From assembly GCF_947499215.1 (NCBI RefSeq), contig NZ_CANMNI010000002.1:1240001-1304000 (forward strand): a DNA stretch of 64,000 nt. The letters are read 5' to 3'. The notes below the pieces were generated by a model. The model had not been told where the DNA came from and did not search any database. It saw only the letters and a list, made by a program, of their open reading frames with translations. Below, piece by piece: positions 7,696 through 16,112 of the stretch (position 1 is its first letter; every line of letters begins with the position of its first letter). Origin of the DNA: an uncultured Pontibacter sp. GTDB lineage: Bacteria > Bacteroidota > Bacteroidia > Cytophagales > Hymenobacteraceae. The translations under genes were made by a program, and so were the position numbers.

Positions 7696-10110
7696 TCAGA
7701 AAGCGATCGTCGCTGTCAGCTTCAATTTCAAATTGTCCTTCGCCGTTGGCAGCGCATAAGGGCCGTAGCGGTAAAAGGCGCCAACGCCTACACCGGAGAA
7801 AGCGGAACTGATGACGTTGTTGAGCATGAGACCGGACTCAAAGAAACCTTTGCGCATGTTAGGGTACTCTAGCGGGAGCAGATCAGGTATAGGCTGCCGC
7901 AGATCGCCGATACCGATATTCTGCACGAGCACAAGGTCCGGTTTGAAGAACTTGGTGCGAAGCAGGCGCTTGCCCAAGTCCTGACTCAGGAAAAGGGCGG
8001 CGTAGCGGTCAGAGAAAAACTCATAGGGGCGCATCGTTTCAAAACCCTCACCGGCATACACGTTGTAAGTGGAGCTGTAACTGCCGTAGCCATTGTACAG
8101 ACTCACGAATGGAGCATCGCCCTGCAACAGACCGCCTGCCAGTGTAACAGTGGTTTCGCCTAAGCTGCGCTGCCGGAACGTACCTTCAGCCCTTAAATCC
8201 AGCTTGTTATAGGTATAGCCGTCGCTGTTGAGGGCGTCTATACCTTGGGTGTACTGCAGCCACAACACTGGGTATGGCGTGGACATGGGCATCGTACGGT
8301 TAAAGAGCTGCATGTACTGCTCGCCGTAAGCAAAGCGCATGCCCACAGTCGCTTCTGTGATGTTGAACTCAGGTAGGCGCACATCCGAATCCGGAGCGAA
8401 TAACGGAAGCGTCGGGCGGCGCTGCTCCTGTCGCAATCCGGCTTGCAACTGCACAAAGCGCAGCATACGGCCAGACAAGGCAACACTGCGCTGGGTGCTG
8501 TAATCGAGATGGTTCAGGATGGCCGGACGCAGATCTCTGAGTAGAGATCGCTCCCGGAAAGGCAGTCGTCTTCCGCCGGGCTCGTCCACATCCTCAGCAA
8601 ATGCCGCCGAAAGCGTGAATTCAGAAGGTTTGTGCAACACAATAGTGGCATCGGCGCCGTACTTGTATTCTTTGTCCCGCAGGCCGTAGCCCCAGTAGCC
8701 GCCTACTGTGAACCGCTCCGAGAGTAGGTTATTTGTATGCGCCCCTATACCTAAGCGCATTCCCTCGAAGCGGCTTACCTTAAACAGGCGGTTTAGGTCG
8801 AGACTGATGGGGCCCACTGGGATCTGCTTGGCCATCAGGTACTCCATGGTCCGGATGGTGCGGTCGAGTTTCTGCTCTCGGCCCACGCTGTCGAGCCGCT
8901 GATAGGTAACCTGCTCCTTGCTTGACAGCGAATCGGGGCGGTACTGCTGCCAGAGTTGCTCGGGCTGTCGCCACGCGTCGGGCCGCTGCTCCAACGCGAT
9001 AATGCCAAAGTCGCTTCGCCGCAGCGGAGGGCTGAGATTCACATTGGTGATGTAGGTGCGGATGTGGCCGTAAGGCTGGTGGCCCCGCATGTAGATCTGC
9101 TGCACGGTTATCTCCACATCCAACTCGGAGGGGAACCACTGGCGGTTGTCCACTTTCACGAACTGCTGCTGCAACTTCAGTCCCCGCTTGTCGTCGGCAT
9201 AGGACTCTGCCACCACATTCTGTACGGCCCAGCCGTCGCTGTTGATGTAGAGAAGTCCTTTCAGCCCGTCGAAGTTTTTGCCTTGCTGTGGCGCATAGGA
9301 GATGATGAAAACTGTGTCCTGTCCCACCACTGCCGCCTCTTGCAGCACAAAGTCATACCGCCGGATGCTGCCGTTGCTCAACGGACTCAGGTAGCGCTTG
9401 CCAAAGAACACCGGCATGTCGTCATATACTGAGAACTCCCGCGCCTCTGCGGCCACTACCCCAAAGCTCGGCTGTTGCAGCCCCGACACACGGGTGGCCA
9501 GTATGGTCTCTTTCGAGAAGTTCGGACTCAGGTGCGCATAGTCGGTGATGCTCTCCATCAAAAAGAGGTGCTGCTTGGCTAGCAGGTCGCGCATGCGCAG
9601 GGTGGAGGAGTCCTCTGGCGAAAGGTTGAGTGTGTCGCTCAGGTCCAAGTCCTCGGGAGGATTGGCAGTGAGGATAAACTTGTTGTAAGTGCGGTAGGTG
9701 TAGGCCGGAATGTTTTCCGGTCGATTGCGGTCGCGATTCTGGTTGGCCAGCTGAATGATGCGGTGCGCCGGGTTCACGCCGGAGCGGATGACGACTTCCT
9801 TTAACTGGGCCGCGGCAGGGTATAGTGCCATGTCAATTTGAGAAAGGGAGTCAGGTATAGCCGTCTGCGCAGTATAGCCTACATAGCTGAAACGCAGACT
9901 CGTAATAGGCCGGCTGTGCCTGATCTGGTACTGCCCCTCTAGGTTGGAGGTGGTGCCTGTTTCGCCTTCGTTTACCACAATGCTCACAAAGGGCAGCCTT
10001 TCGCGGGTGTTGGCGTCGCGTACGGTGCCTTGCACAGCGTATACCTGCGCCGTGGCCATGGCGGAGTGCAAACAAAGGTAAAGCAGTAATAACAGGTGGC
10101 GTACAGGCAT
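7696..10110 (-). CDS. DUF5686 / CarboxypepD_reg-like outer-membrane protein
   Basis: Large Bacteroidota surface protein. A signal peptide (MPVRHLLLLLYLCLHSAMATAQ) is followed by a carboxypeptidase-regulatory-like beta-sandwich (VQGTVRDANTRERLPFVSIVV..., about 25-105) and a long DUF5686 region with alternating beta-strand character that ends in an aromatic residue (TATIAF), typical of outer-membrane barrels. The reading frame is open up to 10146, but the ATG at 10110 gives a clean signal peptide and is preferred (804 aa). Function of the family is unknown to me; such proteins sit with TonB-type receptors and cell-surface genes. Confidence 0.85.
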   Translation of the reverse strand: MPVRHLLLLLYLCLHSAMATAQVYAVQGTVRDANTRERLPFVSIVVNEGETGTTSNLEGQYQIRHSRPITSLRFSYVGYTAQTAIPDSLSQIDMALYPAAAQLKEVVIRSGVNPAHRIIQLANQNRDRNRPENIPAYTYRTYNKFILTANPPEDLDLSDTLNLSPEDSSTLRMRDLLAKQHLFLMESITDYAHLSPNFSKETILATRVSGLQQPSFGVVAAEAREFSVYDDMPVFFGKRYLSPLSNGSIRRYDFVLQEAAVVGQDTVFIISYAPQQGKNFDGLKGLLYINSDGWAVQNVVAESYADDKRGLKLQQQFVKVDNRQWFPSELDVEITVQQIYMRGHQPYGHIRTYITNVNLSPPLRRSDFGIIALEQRPDAWRQPEQLWQQYRPDSLSSKEQVTYQRLDSVGREQKLDRTIRTMEYLMAKQIPVGPISLDLNRLFKVSRFEGMRLGIGAHTNNLLSERFTVGGYWGYGLRDKEYKYGADATIVLHKPSEFTLSAAFAEDVDEPGGRRLPFRERSLLRDLRPAILNHLDYSTQRSVALSGRMLRFVQLQAGLRQEQRRPTLPLFAPDSDVRLPEFNITEATVGMRFAYGEQYMQLFNRTMPMSTPYPVLWLQYTQGIDALNSDGYTYNKLDLRAEGTFRQRSLGETTVTLAGGLLQGDAPFVSLYNGYGSYSSTYNVYAGEGFETMRPYEFFSDRYAALFLSQDLGKRLLRTKFFKPDLVLVQNIGIGDLRQPIPDLLPLEYPNMRKGFFESGLMLNNVISSAFSGVGVGAFYRYGPYALPTAKDNLKLKLTATIAF

Positions 10111-10191
10111 GCAGTAAAGATATAAAAAGAATTGGCGCCTACCCACAGCTGGAGAGGCGCCAAGTTATACCTTGTCTCAAGCAGTCAAGGT

Positions 10192-11055
10192 CTAAAAGGT
10201 CAGGGACATGGCCATACCCATTTGTCCGTTTGGCAGTACAACAGGATACATGGCTGTGTTCAAGCCGCCGCCTTTCGTTAGTTTGGCTTGCACCCAATAG
10301 ACAGTATTCACGGATATGATACCTACTCCCGCGCCGGCCAACACATCAGAGAGCCAATGCGCATCGTTCAGCACACGCAAAACACCGGTACCGCCTGCTA
10401 TGCCGTAACTCACTACACTTACCCAAGGGCTCTTGTGCCGGAACTCCTTATCCATAAAAGTAGCGATCGTGAACGCGTAGGCCGTATGGCCGGAAGGGAA
10501 GGCATAGGGCTTGCCGTTGGGCCTGTCTCTGTCTGTCAGTTTCTTAGTGGGCCAAACAATAGCCGATGCCAGTGCTCCGGAGGAGAGAAGCAGCACCGTC
10601 TGGCGGCCCAACTCGTGCCTGTTCTGCGATGATATGATATTAAAACCATAGAGGCCCACCAATGGAGCAAGCATAGCAAAGTCATCGGCATTGGTTGCAA
10701 ACTTAGGGAAGACCCTGTGCCGGTAGTTAAAAATATCATCGCTGTTCAGGATACCGTGTCCCCCCATCGTATAAACGCCGGCACCAATAAGCACAGCGGC
10801 AGGTATAACGGCCCGCATCAGGTAGCGTTTGTTGTCACCCTCCAGTCGCTGAGACTCCGTAAAAGGCTTTTTCTGACCGGGGAGCACCGTGTCGGCAGGA
10901 GGAACAAAAAAGCGAGGATCTACGGAAATAGCCTTCAGTGTGTCCGGAAGAGGCTTTTTGGGAGGATGTACTTGAGCCACTGCCATAGCAGGGCCAAACA
11001 GGATGCTGATCCAAAGGAGATGTATGGTGAATAGCTGGTTTAATCTCATATACAT
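10192..11055 (-). CDS. PAP2-superfamily membrane phosphatase
   Basis: Phosphatidic-acid-phosphatase-type enzyme acting on lipid phosphates such as undecaprenyl pyrophosphate or phosphatidate. The three PAP2 motifs are present in order: KLTDRDRP (172-179), PSGH (187-190) and R227...H233...D237. An N-terminal signal peptide (to about residue 28) precedes a proline-rich linker and four or so hydrophobic helices. 287 aa. It lies downstream of nuoD on the same strand, 139 bp away, which is not an expected nuo partner, so probably its own transcript. The exact lipid substrate is not predictable here. Confidence 0.88.
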   Translation of the reverse strand: MYMRLNQLFTIHLLWISILFGPAMAVAQVHPPKKPLPDTLKAISVDPRFFVPPADTVLPGQKKPFTESQRLEGDNKRYLMRAVIPAAVLIGAGVYTMGGHGILNSDDIFNYRHRVFPKFATNADDFAMLAPLVGLYGFNIISSQNRHELGRQTVLLLSSGALASAIVWPTKKLTDRDRPNGKPYAFPSGHTAYAFTIATFMDKEFRHKSPWVSVVSYGIAGGTGVLRVLNDAHWLSDVLAGAGVGIISVNTVYWVQAKLTKGGGLNTAMYPVVLPNGQMGMAMSLTF

Positions 11056-11194
11056 ACTACGTTCAGTTCATCGGGCTTTCGATGCGCGACAATAAGCACA
11101 TTAATTAATTTTTAACGTTTCCTATTGCTATGAGTTTTGGGGGAAGTGATGATGTGTTGCAGGGCCCATACGCCGGGAAGCTGGTAAAAGCGTT

Positions 11195-12400
11195 TTACCT
11201 ATCTATTTCACCCAATACAATGTCGATAGAGCCCACTATGGCGATAAGGTCGGCGACCATGCAGCCACGGCTGATTTCGGGCAGTACAGACAGATTTACG
11301 AAGCTTGGAGCGCGGCCGTGGCAGCGAAAAGGCACGTCGCTGCGGTCGGTGGTCCGGAAGAAAAAGCCCAGTTCGCCGCGTGGTGTTTCGCCCCGGAAAT
11401 ACAGCTCCTGCGTGCCGGTCATGCGCATCTTCTTGGGACAGGCCACCTGCGGGTCGAAATCAGGGGTACGCTGGTGCTCACCGGTTAGCTTGTCGAGGCA
11501 TTGGCTGATGATTTTGATAGACTCGCGGCATTCGAGCGCCCGCACATAGTTGCGGTCCCAGCAGTCGCCGGTGCTGCCCATAATGCCTTCGCCGATCGGC
11601 ACTTCAAACTCCAGCTCCGGGTATATGCTGTACCCATCGACGCGGCGCAGGTCATGGCGCAGGCCGGAGCCACGAAGCATCGGGCCGGAGCAGCCGTAGT
11701 TAATGGCCACATCCAGCGGCAGAATGCCCACGTTAGCCGTGCGGTCTATGAAGATTTTGTTGGTGAGCAGGATGGTGTCGAGCTCGTCGAGCTTGGGCCT
11801 TAGGTAGTTGATGAACTCGCTGCAACGCGTTTCGAAACCAATAGGCAGATCGTAGTACAGACCGCCCACCCATATGTAGTTGTAGAGCATACGGGCTCCA
11901 CTTGTCCACTCCAGCAAGCGCTGAATATGCTCCCGGTCGCGCAGCAGCCACAGGAATGGCGTGAAAGCCCCGATGTCGATGGCATAAGTGCCGATGGCCA
12001 GAAAGTGCGAAGCCAGTCGGTTAAGCTCCGCCACGAGCACCCGGATATACTCTACCCGCTTCGGAATCTGATCGGTTATACCCAGCAGCTTCTCCACGCC
12101 CATGCACCACACATGCTCCGAGTTCATGGCGGCAAGGTAGTCCATGCGGTCCACGTAGGGGATGGTCTGGTTGTAGGCCATGCTCTCGGCGTGCTTTTCG
12201 AAGCAGCGGTGTAGGTAGCCGATATGAGGGGCCACTTCTGTCACAATCTCCCCGTCGGTTACCACTTCGAGGCGCAGAACACCGTGCGTGCTCGGATGCT
12301 GCGGCCCCATGTTCACGATCATCTCGCCCGCGCGCAGGTTGTCCAAGCTGAACTTGTTCGGCTCCGATTGCAGCAGGTAATCTTTGTGCGTGGTAGACAA
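11195..12400 (-). CDS. nuoD: NADH-quinone oxidoreductase subunit D
   Basis: 49-kDa-type subunit of respiratory complex I, in the peripheral arm near the quinone site. Conserved blocks include NMGPQHPSTHGVLRL (30-44), PHIGYLHRCFEKHAE and the C-terminal GSIDIVLGEIDR. 401 aa, normal. The start is a TTG at 12400 directly after an in-frame TAA; no suitable ATG exists before residue 27. The region just upstream is a short AGAGTTTA repeat and then about 6.2 kb of opposite-strand genes separates it from nuoC, so the normal nuoA-B-C-D operon is broken and nuoD needs its own promoter. nuoE onward is not in the window. Confidence 0.96.
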   Translation of the reverse strand: MSTTHKDYLLQSEPNKFSLDNLRAGEMIVNMGPQHPSTHGVLRLEVVTDGEIVTEVAPHIGYLHRCFEKHAESMAYNQTIPYVDRMDYLAAMNSEHVWCMGVEKLLGITDQIPKRVEYIRVLVAELNRLASHFLAIGTYAIDIGAFTPFLWLLRDREHIQRLLEWTSGARMLYNYIWVGGLYYDLPIGFETRCSEFINYLRPKLDELDTILLTNKIFIDRTANVGILPLDVAINYGCSGPMLRGSGLRHDLRRVDGYSIYPELEFEVPIGEGIMGSTGDCWDRNYVRALECRESIKIISQCLDKLTGEHQRTPDFDPQVACPKKMRMTGTQELYFRGETPRGELGFFFRTTDRSDVPFRCHGRAPSFVNLSVLPEISRGCMVADLIAIVGSIDIVLGEIDR

Positions 12401-12405
12401 GGACG

Positions 12406-12436
12406 GTTAGTTAAGAGTTTAAGTTAGGAGTTAAGC
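12406..12436. repeat. AGAGTTTA-type micro-repeat
   Basis: Low-complexity stretch built from TTAGTTAAGAGTTTAAGTTAG-like units, directly upstream of the nuoD start. Two similar stretches follow other genes at 22178-22215 and 28533-28557. At the nuoD site it marks the border of the accessory island. Confidence 0.5.
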
Positions 12437-12621
12437 AAAGTTCGGAAAAATGGGGGAATTATGGAGGGTTTGTTTTAGGAGGATAATTTTAGACAACATA
12501 TATAATTTTGACAATATATAGTATATTCGTTAGTCCAGTTACAGTTATCTGTCAAAAATGACAAATACCGTATGTCTATTCCCTTTATACACAAGTTAGC
12601 TGGCACTTTAAATAAAATATT

Positions 12622-13239
12622 TTGGGACAGATAAGCATAAAAGAGGTTGCTACCATAAGGAAGCCAAAAGAAGGTGAAGGTGCCGTTGGTAACCTTTTAC
12701 ATGTTTTGAGCTTACTTTTCTATCCTGTTATTTTATTGGGCGGGCTCATTTTAATGGCGTTTGCAGCCTGTCTGTCATTCTTCCAAAGCATGTCTAGAAC
12801 TAAGGAAGAAAAAGAACGACTGAAAACCCAATTGAACGACGGAGCCGCAGTGCTGCAATGGACGTACTGGACGCAAATCAGCGACATAAAACTATCCCAG
12901 AAACTAATTGGAGAGATTCACTTCGGGCCAGCATATTTTGCAGTAAAAAGCGAGCCTACGATTTCTGAACTTGATAACAAGATATTCGGCGACTGGTTTT
13001 TTCATTACGAAAATGGATTGTTTATCCAGCAATGGAATTCAACCAAATCAGCAGATACAAATCTTTTACATATTGACACTAAGGATTTGCAGGTAAGCCT
13101 TGTAAAGGCAAGTATTCCTTCTGTTAATTGGAATATGCTAAAAACAGAAGAAAATGCGCTGCAATTGGAATGTGATACAGGTAAGGAGATATTAAAATTC
13201 GTGATTGAAACAAAAAAAGCGCTAGCTAACATTGTATAA
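12622..13239 (+). CDS. Hypothetical protein with one hydrophobic segment
   Basis: First gene of the island between nuoD and nuoC. 205 aa, not recognised. A basic N-terminus is followed by one strong hydrophobic stretch (about residues 25-52), then a soluble domain with many aromatic residues (WTYWTQISDIK, GDWFFHYENGLFIQQW). It may be an inner-membrane-anchored protein. No ATG is available: the frame has TAA at 12613-12615, then ATT and TTG (12622), so TTG is the probable start. Composition is AT-richer than the neighbours. The last codons lie inside an attC-like inverted repeat, as gene-cassette ends do. Confidence 0.6.
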   Translation: MGQISIKEVATIRKPKEGEGAVGNLLHVLSLLFYPVILLGGLILMAFAACLSFFQSMSRTKEEKERLKTQLNDGAAVLQWTYWTQISDIKLSQKLIGEIHFGPAYFAVKSEPTISELDNKIFGDWFFHYENGLFIQQWNSTKSADTNLLHIDTKDLQVSLVKASIPSVNWNMLKTEENALQLECDTGKEILKFVIETKKALANIV

Positions 13240-13288
13240 AAATCATGCTTCGGCCGACGGCCTCGCCCGTTTTTTATACTAACCGTTA
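13227..13288 (+). repeat. attC-like imperfect inverted repeat A
   Basis: Reads TAAC (13227-13230), 3-base spacer, GTATAAAAA (13234-13242), a GC-rich loop with CGGCCGACGGCC, TTTTTATAC (13271-13279), 5-base spacer, GTTA (13285-13288). Outer 4-bp and inner 9-bp arms pair perfectly, separated by unequal unpaired spacers. This is the R''-L''-loop-L'-R' layout of integron attC sites. The upstream stop codon lies inside the left inner arm. Confidence 0.45.
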
Positions 13289-13307
13289 CCAGCAATATCA
13301 ATCACGA

Positions 13308-13898
13308 ATGAAAAACCTTCTACTCGCAATTTGCTTACTGTTTTACTCATGTAGCCAACAGGCAGGTGAGAGAACTCATACCGTTGAGTATACAGGTGAC
13401 TTTAAGGAGTACAAAGGAGTTGACACCTTAAGTACATATTTAGTTGATAGGTATATCATTGACCTAGATTATGATGGTAAGGCTGATACAATTGTATTGG
13501 AGAATCTAGAAGACCTAAAAGGAGACCCACAGCTGTTCACTATCATAAAAGTAAAGCTCGCCAGCAACAAGGAATATGTATACAAGAATGTGCAGGGGGC
13601 TTTGATTGACAAAAAGACAAAGCTAAAACTTCCAAACAGGCTACAGTCGGATAAACTCTACATACCTGAAACCAGTGGACAAAATAGCCTTGTGTTTGTA
13701 TGGGACTACCAATATCCTGACTGCACCGCTCGACTTGCCATTTACCAACTCAACAAGAGCGGCACCAGTGAAAAGGTAAACCAAGACTTCTATGCTCTTG
13801 AAATAGCTGAGATGGAAAAAAGTAAAAGTGTTGTTGTCATTGGCAAGCCTGATTGCGAAGAAGAGACAGCAACAGATTCTATCCATGTCAGCTTATAG
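13308..13898 (+). CDS. Small lipoprotein, function unknown
   Basis: 196-aa predicted lipoprotein: MKNLLLAICLLFYSC gives the acylated Cys at 15. The frame is open further upstream to 13245, but that extension runs over the attC-like spacer, so the ATG at 13308 is chosen. The mature part contains an acidic DLDYDGKADTIVLEN segment that resembles calcium-binding or FG-GAP/VCBS-like strands (about 58-72), and a late Cys (KPDCEEE). Family not recognised; VCBS-like surface lipoprotein is one possibility. Gene stands alone between two attC-like spacers in the island. Confidence 0.75.
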   Translation: MKNLLLAICLLFYSCSQQAGERTHTVEYTGDFKEYKGVDTLSTYLVDRYIIDLDYDGKADTIVLENLEDLKGDPQLFTIIKVKLASNKEYVYKNVQGALIDKKTKLKLPNRLQSDKLYIPETSGQNSLVFVWDYQYPDCTARLAIYQLNKSGTSEKVNQDFYALEIAEMEKSKSVVVIGKPDCEEETATDSIHVSL

Positions 13899-13933
13899 GT
13901 TCTAGGAAACAAAAAAGTAAAAACTACAGCTGG

Positions 13934-13993
13934 TAACAAGGTGCAGCATTTATACTCAGCTTTGCCTCGCACATCGTCTACACCAGACCGTTA
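13934..13993 (+). repeat. attC-like imperfect inverted repeat B
   Basis: Reads TAAC (13934-13937), AA, GGTGCAG (13940-13946), loop containing CAGCTTTGCCTCGCACA, CTACACC (13978-13984), AGACC, GTTA (13990-13993). The outer arms pair perfectly and the inner arms pair with one mismatch. The right end CCAGACCGTTAA is repeated exactly in copy C near 15950. Confidence 0.4.
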
Positions 13994-14008
13994 ATAAAAA
14001 ACAAGAGC

Positions 14009-14646
14009 ATGAAAACCAAACTTCTATTTTTAATTTCTCAAATAACGCTACTTAGCTGCCAGTCACCTGTTGCGGATACAGAGAAACAGGAAAATCGTTT
14101 TTCTGAAGTGAGTATAGATTCTACGCAGGTGGAGGAGTCGGTTACCGACTTGCAATCATCTGCAGAAGAGGAGAACAGCGAATATCTGGACTGGCAAAGT
14201 GTCCGCATTAACGGTAAACTTCCCCTAATAGCCTCTGTGAAGCAGATAGAAGCATTAATGGGTAAGGCTGACAGTGTTGTAACAATAGACTGGGATAACA
14301 CTTGCTCTTCACGCTACAGAAGTAGTGATTCTAAAGATGCTTATTATGGTGGTTATGAATTTGAGCAGTTCGGAGACTCCCTAGATTTCCAAGGCGTCGA
14401 CTTTCGTAAAGGTGAGGATGTGTTCCTGCAGGTTAATAACCTGAAGTTAAGCGGCGCTACTACATAAGAAGCGTTAAGAAAACACTTCCCGGAGGCAGTT
14501 GATGACGTAGGCAAGCTGGATGTGCATGAAGTAGGCATCGTTGATGCAATTGCGGTGGCTCCTTCCAAAGCCCTATCAGACGGACACTGGCTGTTGATGT
14601 TCCAGCAAGGGAAGCTAATTATCGTGCATTATTGGTTTCCGTGCTA
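14009..14646 (+). pseudogene. Lipoprotein gene interrupted by an in-frame TAA
   Basis: A lipoprotein signal (MKTKLLFLISQITLLSC, Cys17) leads into an acidic linker and a domain with QSVRINGKLPLIASVKQIEALMGKADSVV. Translation stops at TAA 14465-14467 after 152 aa (LKLSGATT*). The same frame then stays open for 59 more sense codons (EALRKHFPEAVDDVGKL... to HYWFPC) and ends with TAA at 14644-14646. The second part has good coding character and a plausible C-terminus, so an intact gene of about 212 aa appears to have one nonsense mutation. A sequencing error is the alternative. Family not recognised. Lies in the island between nuoD and nuoC. Confidence 0.75.
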
Positions 14647-14707
14647 AAGTATGCTTTTATAAATTACACCTCAACTTTGTATTAAAACACTGCATAACCG
14701 GCAACCA

Positions 14708-15340
14708 ATGAAAACACTTAACCTCATCATCTTCTTATTGCTTACTACACAAGCATTCGCCCAAAATAAGCCGATGAAATACTATGGTGAAAACGGCAGA
14801 GAAGTATCGGAACAAGTCTTTTTTGAAAGCAGAAACTACAGCCAAAATTTAGACTTGTACTTTGAGGACGATTCTACCCACTATGGCCTACTAGTTACTA
14901 GGCAAAATTCAGGCAAACTGGACCAGCAGGTATTTGAGGAATTAAAAGCACACCTGACCCAAATAAGTGGTAAGCAGGTTGACGCGACTAAAAACATAGT
15001 AGTAAATTACCTTACCGCGTTTCCGGAAAAGATACAGCCGACAACGCCAAAGTCTGCCTGGAATATGTTCGATAAAGACTATCTGAGAAAGCTTCACAAA
15101 ATAGCTGCTATTGAGCAGTTTTGGCTTAACTCGCCTGAAGCAGAGAATCTTGCTTATTACCACAAGAACAGTATAAACTGGATTGAGGACAAGGGTAGCC
15201 ACTTCCAAAAAGTATTTTTCCCTTACGAAGTTGGTGTTGGAAATTTTGTCCTTTTAAAGCCCGACGGACAGTTCTATTATTATTTAGGCGAACATGGGAA
15301 ACAGGAAGTGTGGGAAAAGGCACAAAAGTATTTCAAGTGA
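14708..15340 (+). CDS. Secreted protein of unknown function
   Basis: 210 aa with a signal peptide cleaved near residue 19 (MKTLNLIIFLLLTTQAFAQ). The mature region has alternating charged and aromatic residues (KYYGENGREVSE, TPKSAWNMFDKDYLRKLHKI, FVLLKPDGQFYYYLGEH). The KPDGQFYYYLGEHG end resembles peroxiredoxin/thioredoxin-like secreted proteins of Bacteroidota in pattern only; no CxxC is present, so I do not assign it. Start ATG at 14708 follows a CATAACCGGCAACCA spacer. Single gene, same direction as its island neighbours. Confidence 0.75.
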   Translation: MKTLNLIIFLLLTTQAFAQNKPMKYYGENGREVSEQVFFESRNYSQNLDLYFEDDSTHYGLLVTRQNSGKLDQQVFEELKAHLTQISGKQVDATKNIVVNYLTAFPEKIQPTTPKSAWNMFDKDYLRKLHKIAAIEQFWLNSPEAENLAYYHKNSINWIEDKGSHFQKVFFPYEVGVGNFVLLKPDGQFYYYLGEHGKQEVWEKAQKYFK

Positions 15341-15455
15341 GTTCTATTGTTAACGTAGTCTACTTGCCCCTAATGCGAGCTTGCGAATTGTGCTTCTGCC
15401 CAGTCCCAATCAGTGCCTAGAACCAAGCTATAAGCTCAAGTTCACTGAAGATGCC

Positions 15456-15788
15456 ATGCTATACCTGAAACGAACCAATTCAAATAATCCTGACTTTGTG
15501 GCTCTTGTAAGATTACTCGATGCTGACCTTAGAGCAGCCCTACCGAAAACTCAGCTAAATAGCCTTTTATATCAGATTAAGCCCAAATTTTAAAAGAACC
15601 TTGATAAGGCCCACTTAGAGAGAGCTATAATCGATATTGATAGAGATGGGAAAATCACGAACATAGTTTTTCTGGAAAAGCTTTTGAAATATGAACCGGA
15701 GAAAAAGTATGATGCAAGATTCCTTAAGTATATGCCAACTGATTCTCCAACCAGACTTCAAAAAGAAATTGTGAAGATACTGAAGTAA
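15456..15788 (+). pseudogene. Chimeric remnant: GNAT N-terminus joined to another broken gene
   Basis: ATG at 15456 begins MLYLKRTNSNNPDFVALVRLLDADL, which matches the start of the intact GNAT gene at 17564 (MIELKRTDSDDPDFVALVKLLDADL) at 18 of 25 positions. The match ends there. The frame continues as unrelated sequence to TAA at 15591, then stays open in the same frame (KNLDKAHLERAIIDIDRDGKITNIVF... to VKILK) and ends at 15786-15788. That second part looks like the C-terminus of a secreted protein. The locus is therefore a fusion of two gene fragments with an internal stop, unlikely to give a working protein. Confidence 0.7.
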
Positions 15789-15905
15789 GGAAAGCCATGG
15801 ATACCAGCAAGGTTCAGTGGAAGAACTGTTAATTCACGGGTCTACGCTAGCATAACCTTTAATACAGGTGAAAGACTTATAGTTTCTGATTTATATTGAA
15901 TGCTC

Positions 15906-15953
15906 TAACCACACCTATAATATAGCTACGCCACCTCATAACCCAGACCGTTA
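15906..15953 (+). repeat. Degenerate attC-like repeat C
   Basis: TAAC at 15906-15909 and GTTA at 15950-15953 bracket a 40-base middle containing AGCTACGCCACCTCA, parallel to AGCTTTGCCTCGCACA of copy B. CCAGACCGTTAA at the right end is identical to copy B. The inner arms no longer pair well. Confidence 0.3.
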
Positions 15954-15965
15954 AAACCAAAAATG

Positions 15966-15996
15966 GCCTGCTGTACAATTATAGCAGGCTGTTTTT
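15966..15996 (+). terminator. Intrinsic terminator upstream of the M1-like peptidase gene
   Basis: Stem GCCTGCT/AGCAGGC (15966-15972 with 15983-15989) followed by TGTTTTT. Confidence 0.7.
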
Positions 15997-16024
15997 ATAG
16001 GTAAAAATATAATAACTAAAATAC

Positions 16025-16032
16025 TATATTTG
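16025..16032 (+). promoter_or_regulatory. Candidate -7 box TATATTTG
   Basis: Perfect TAnnTTTG match 80 bp before the ATG at 16113, just after the terminator. No TTTG at the ideal upstream distance, so this is a partial match. Confidence 0.45.
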
Positions 16033-16112
16033 CAGGGTTTTTTGCGGAGTCTAAGCAGAGCTATAGCCTTGCAAACAACCTTTTAACTACTCGTCTAGCA
16101 AGTAAAAAAACT

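Larger units (their letters stand above)
15789..16112. other. Non-coding spacer with attC-like copy C, terminator and promoter
   Basis: 324 bases without a gene. It holds a degenerate attC-like repeat (15906-15953), a terminator hairpin (15966-15996) and a TATATTTG promoter box (16025-16032). The rest is AT-rich sequence in which I see nothing further. Confidence 0.6.
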
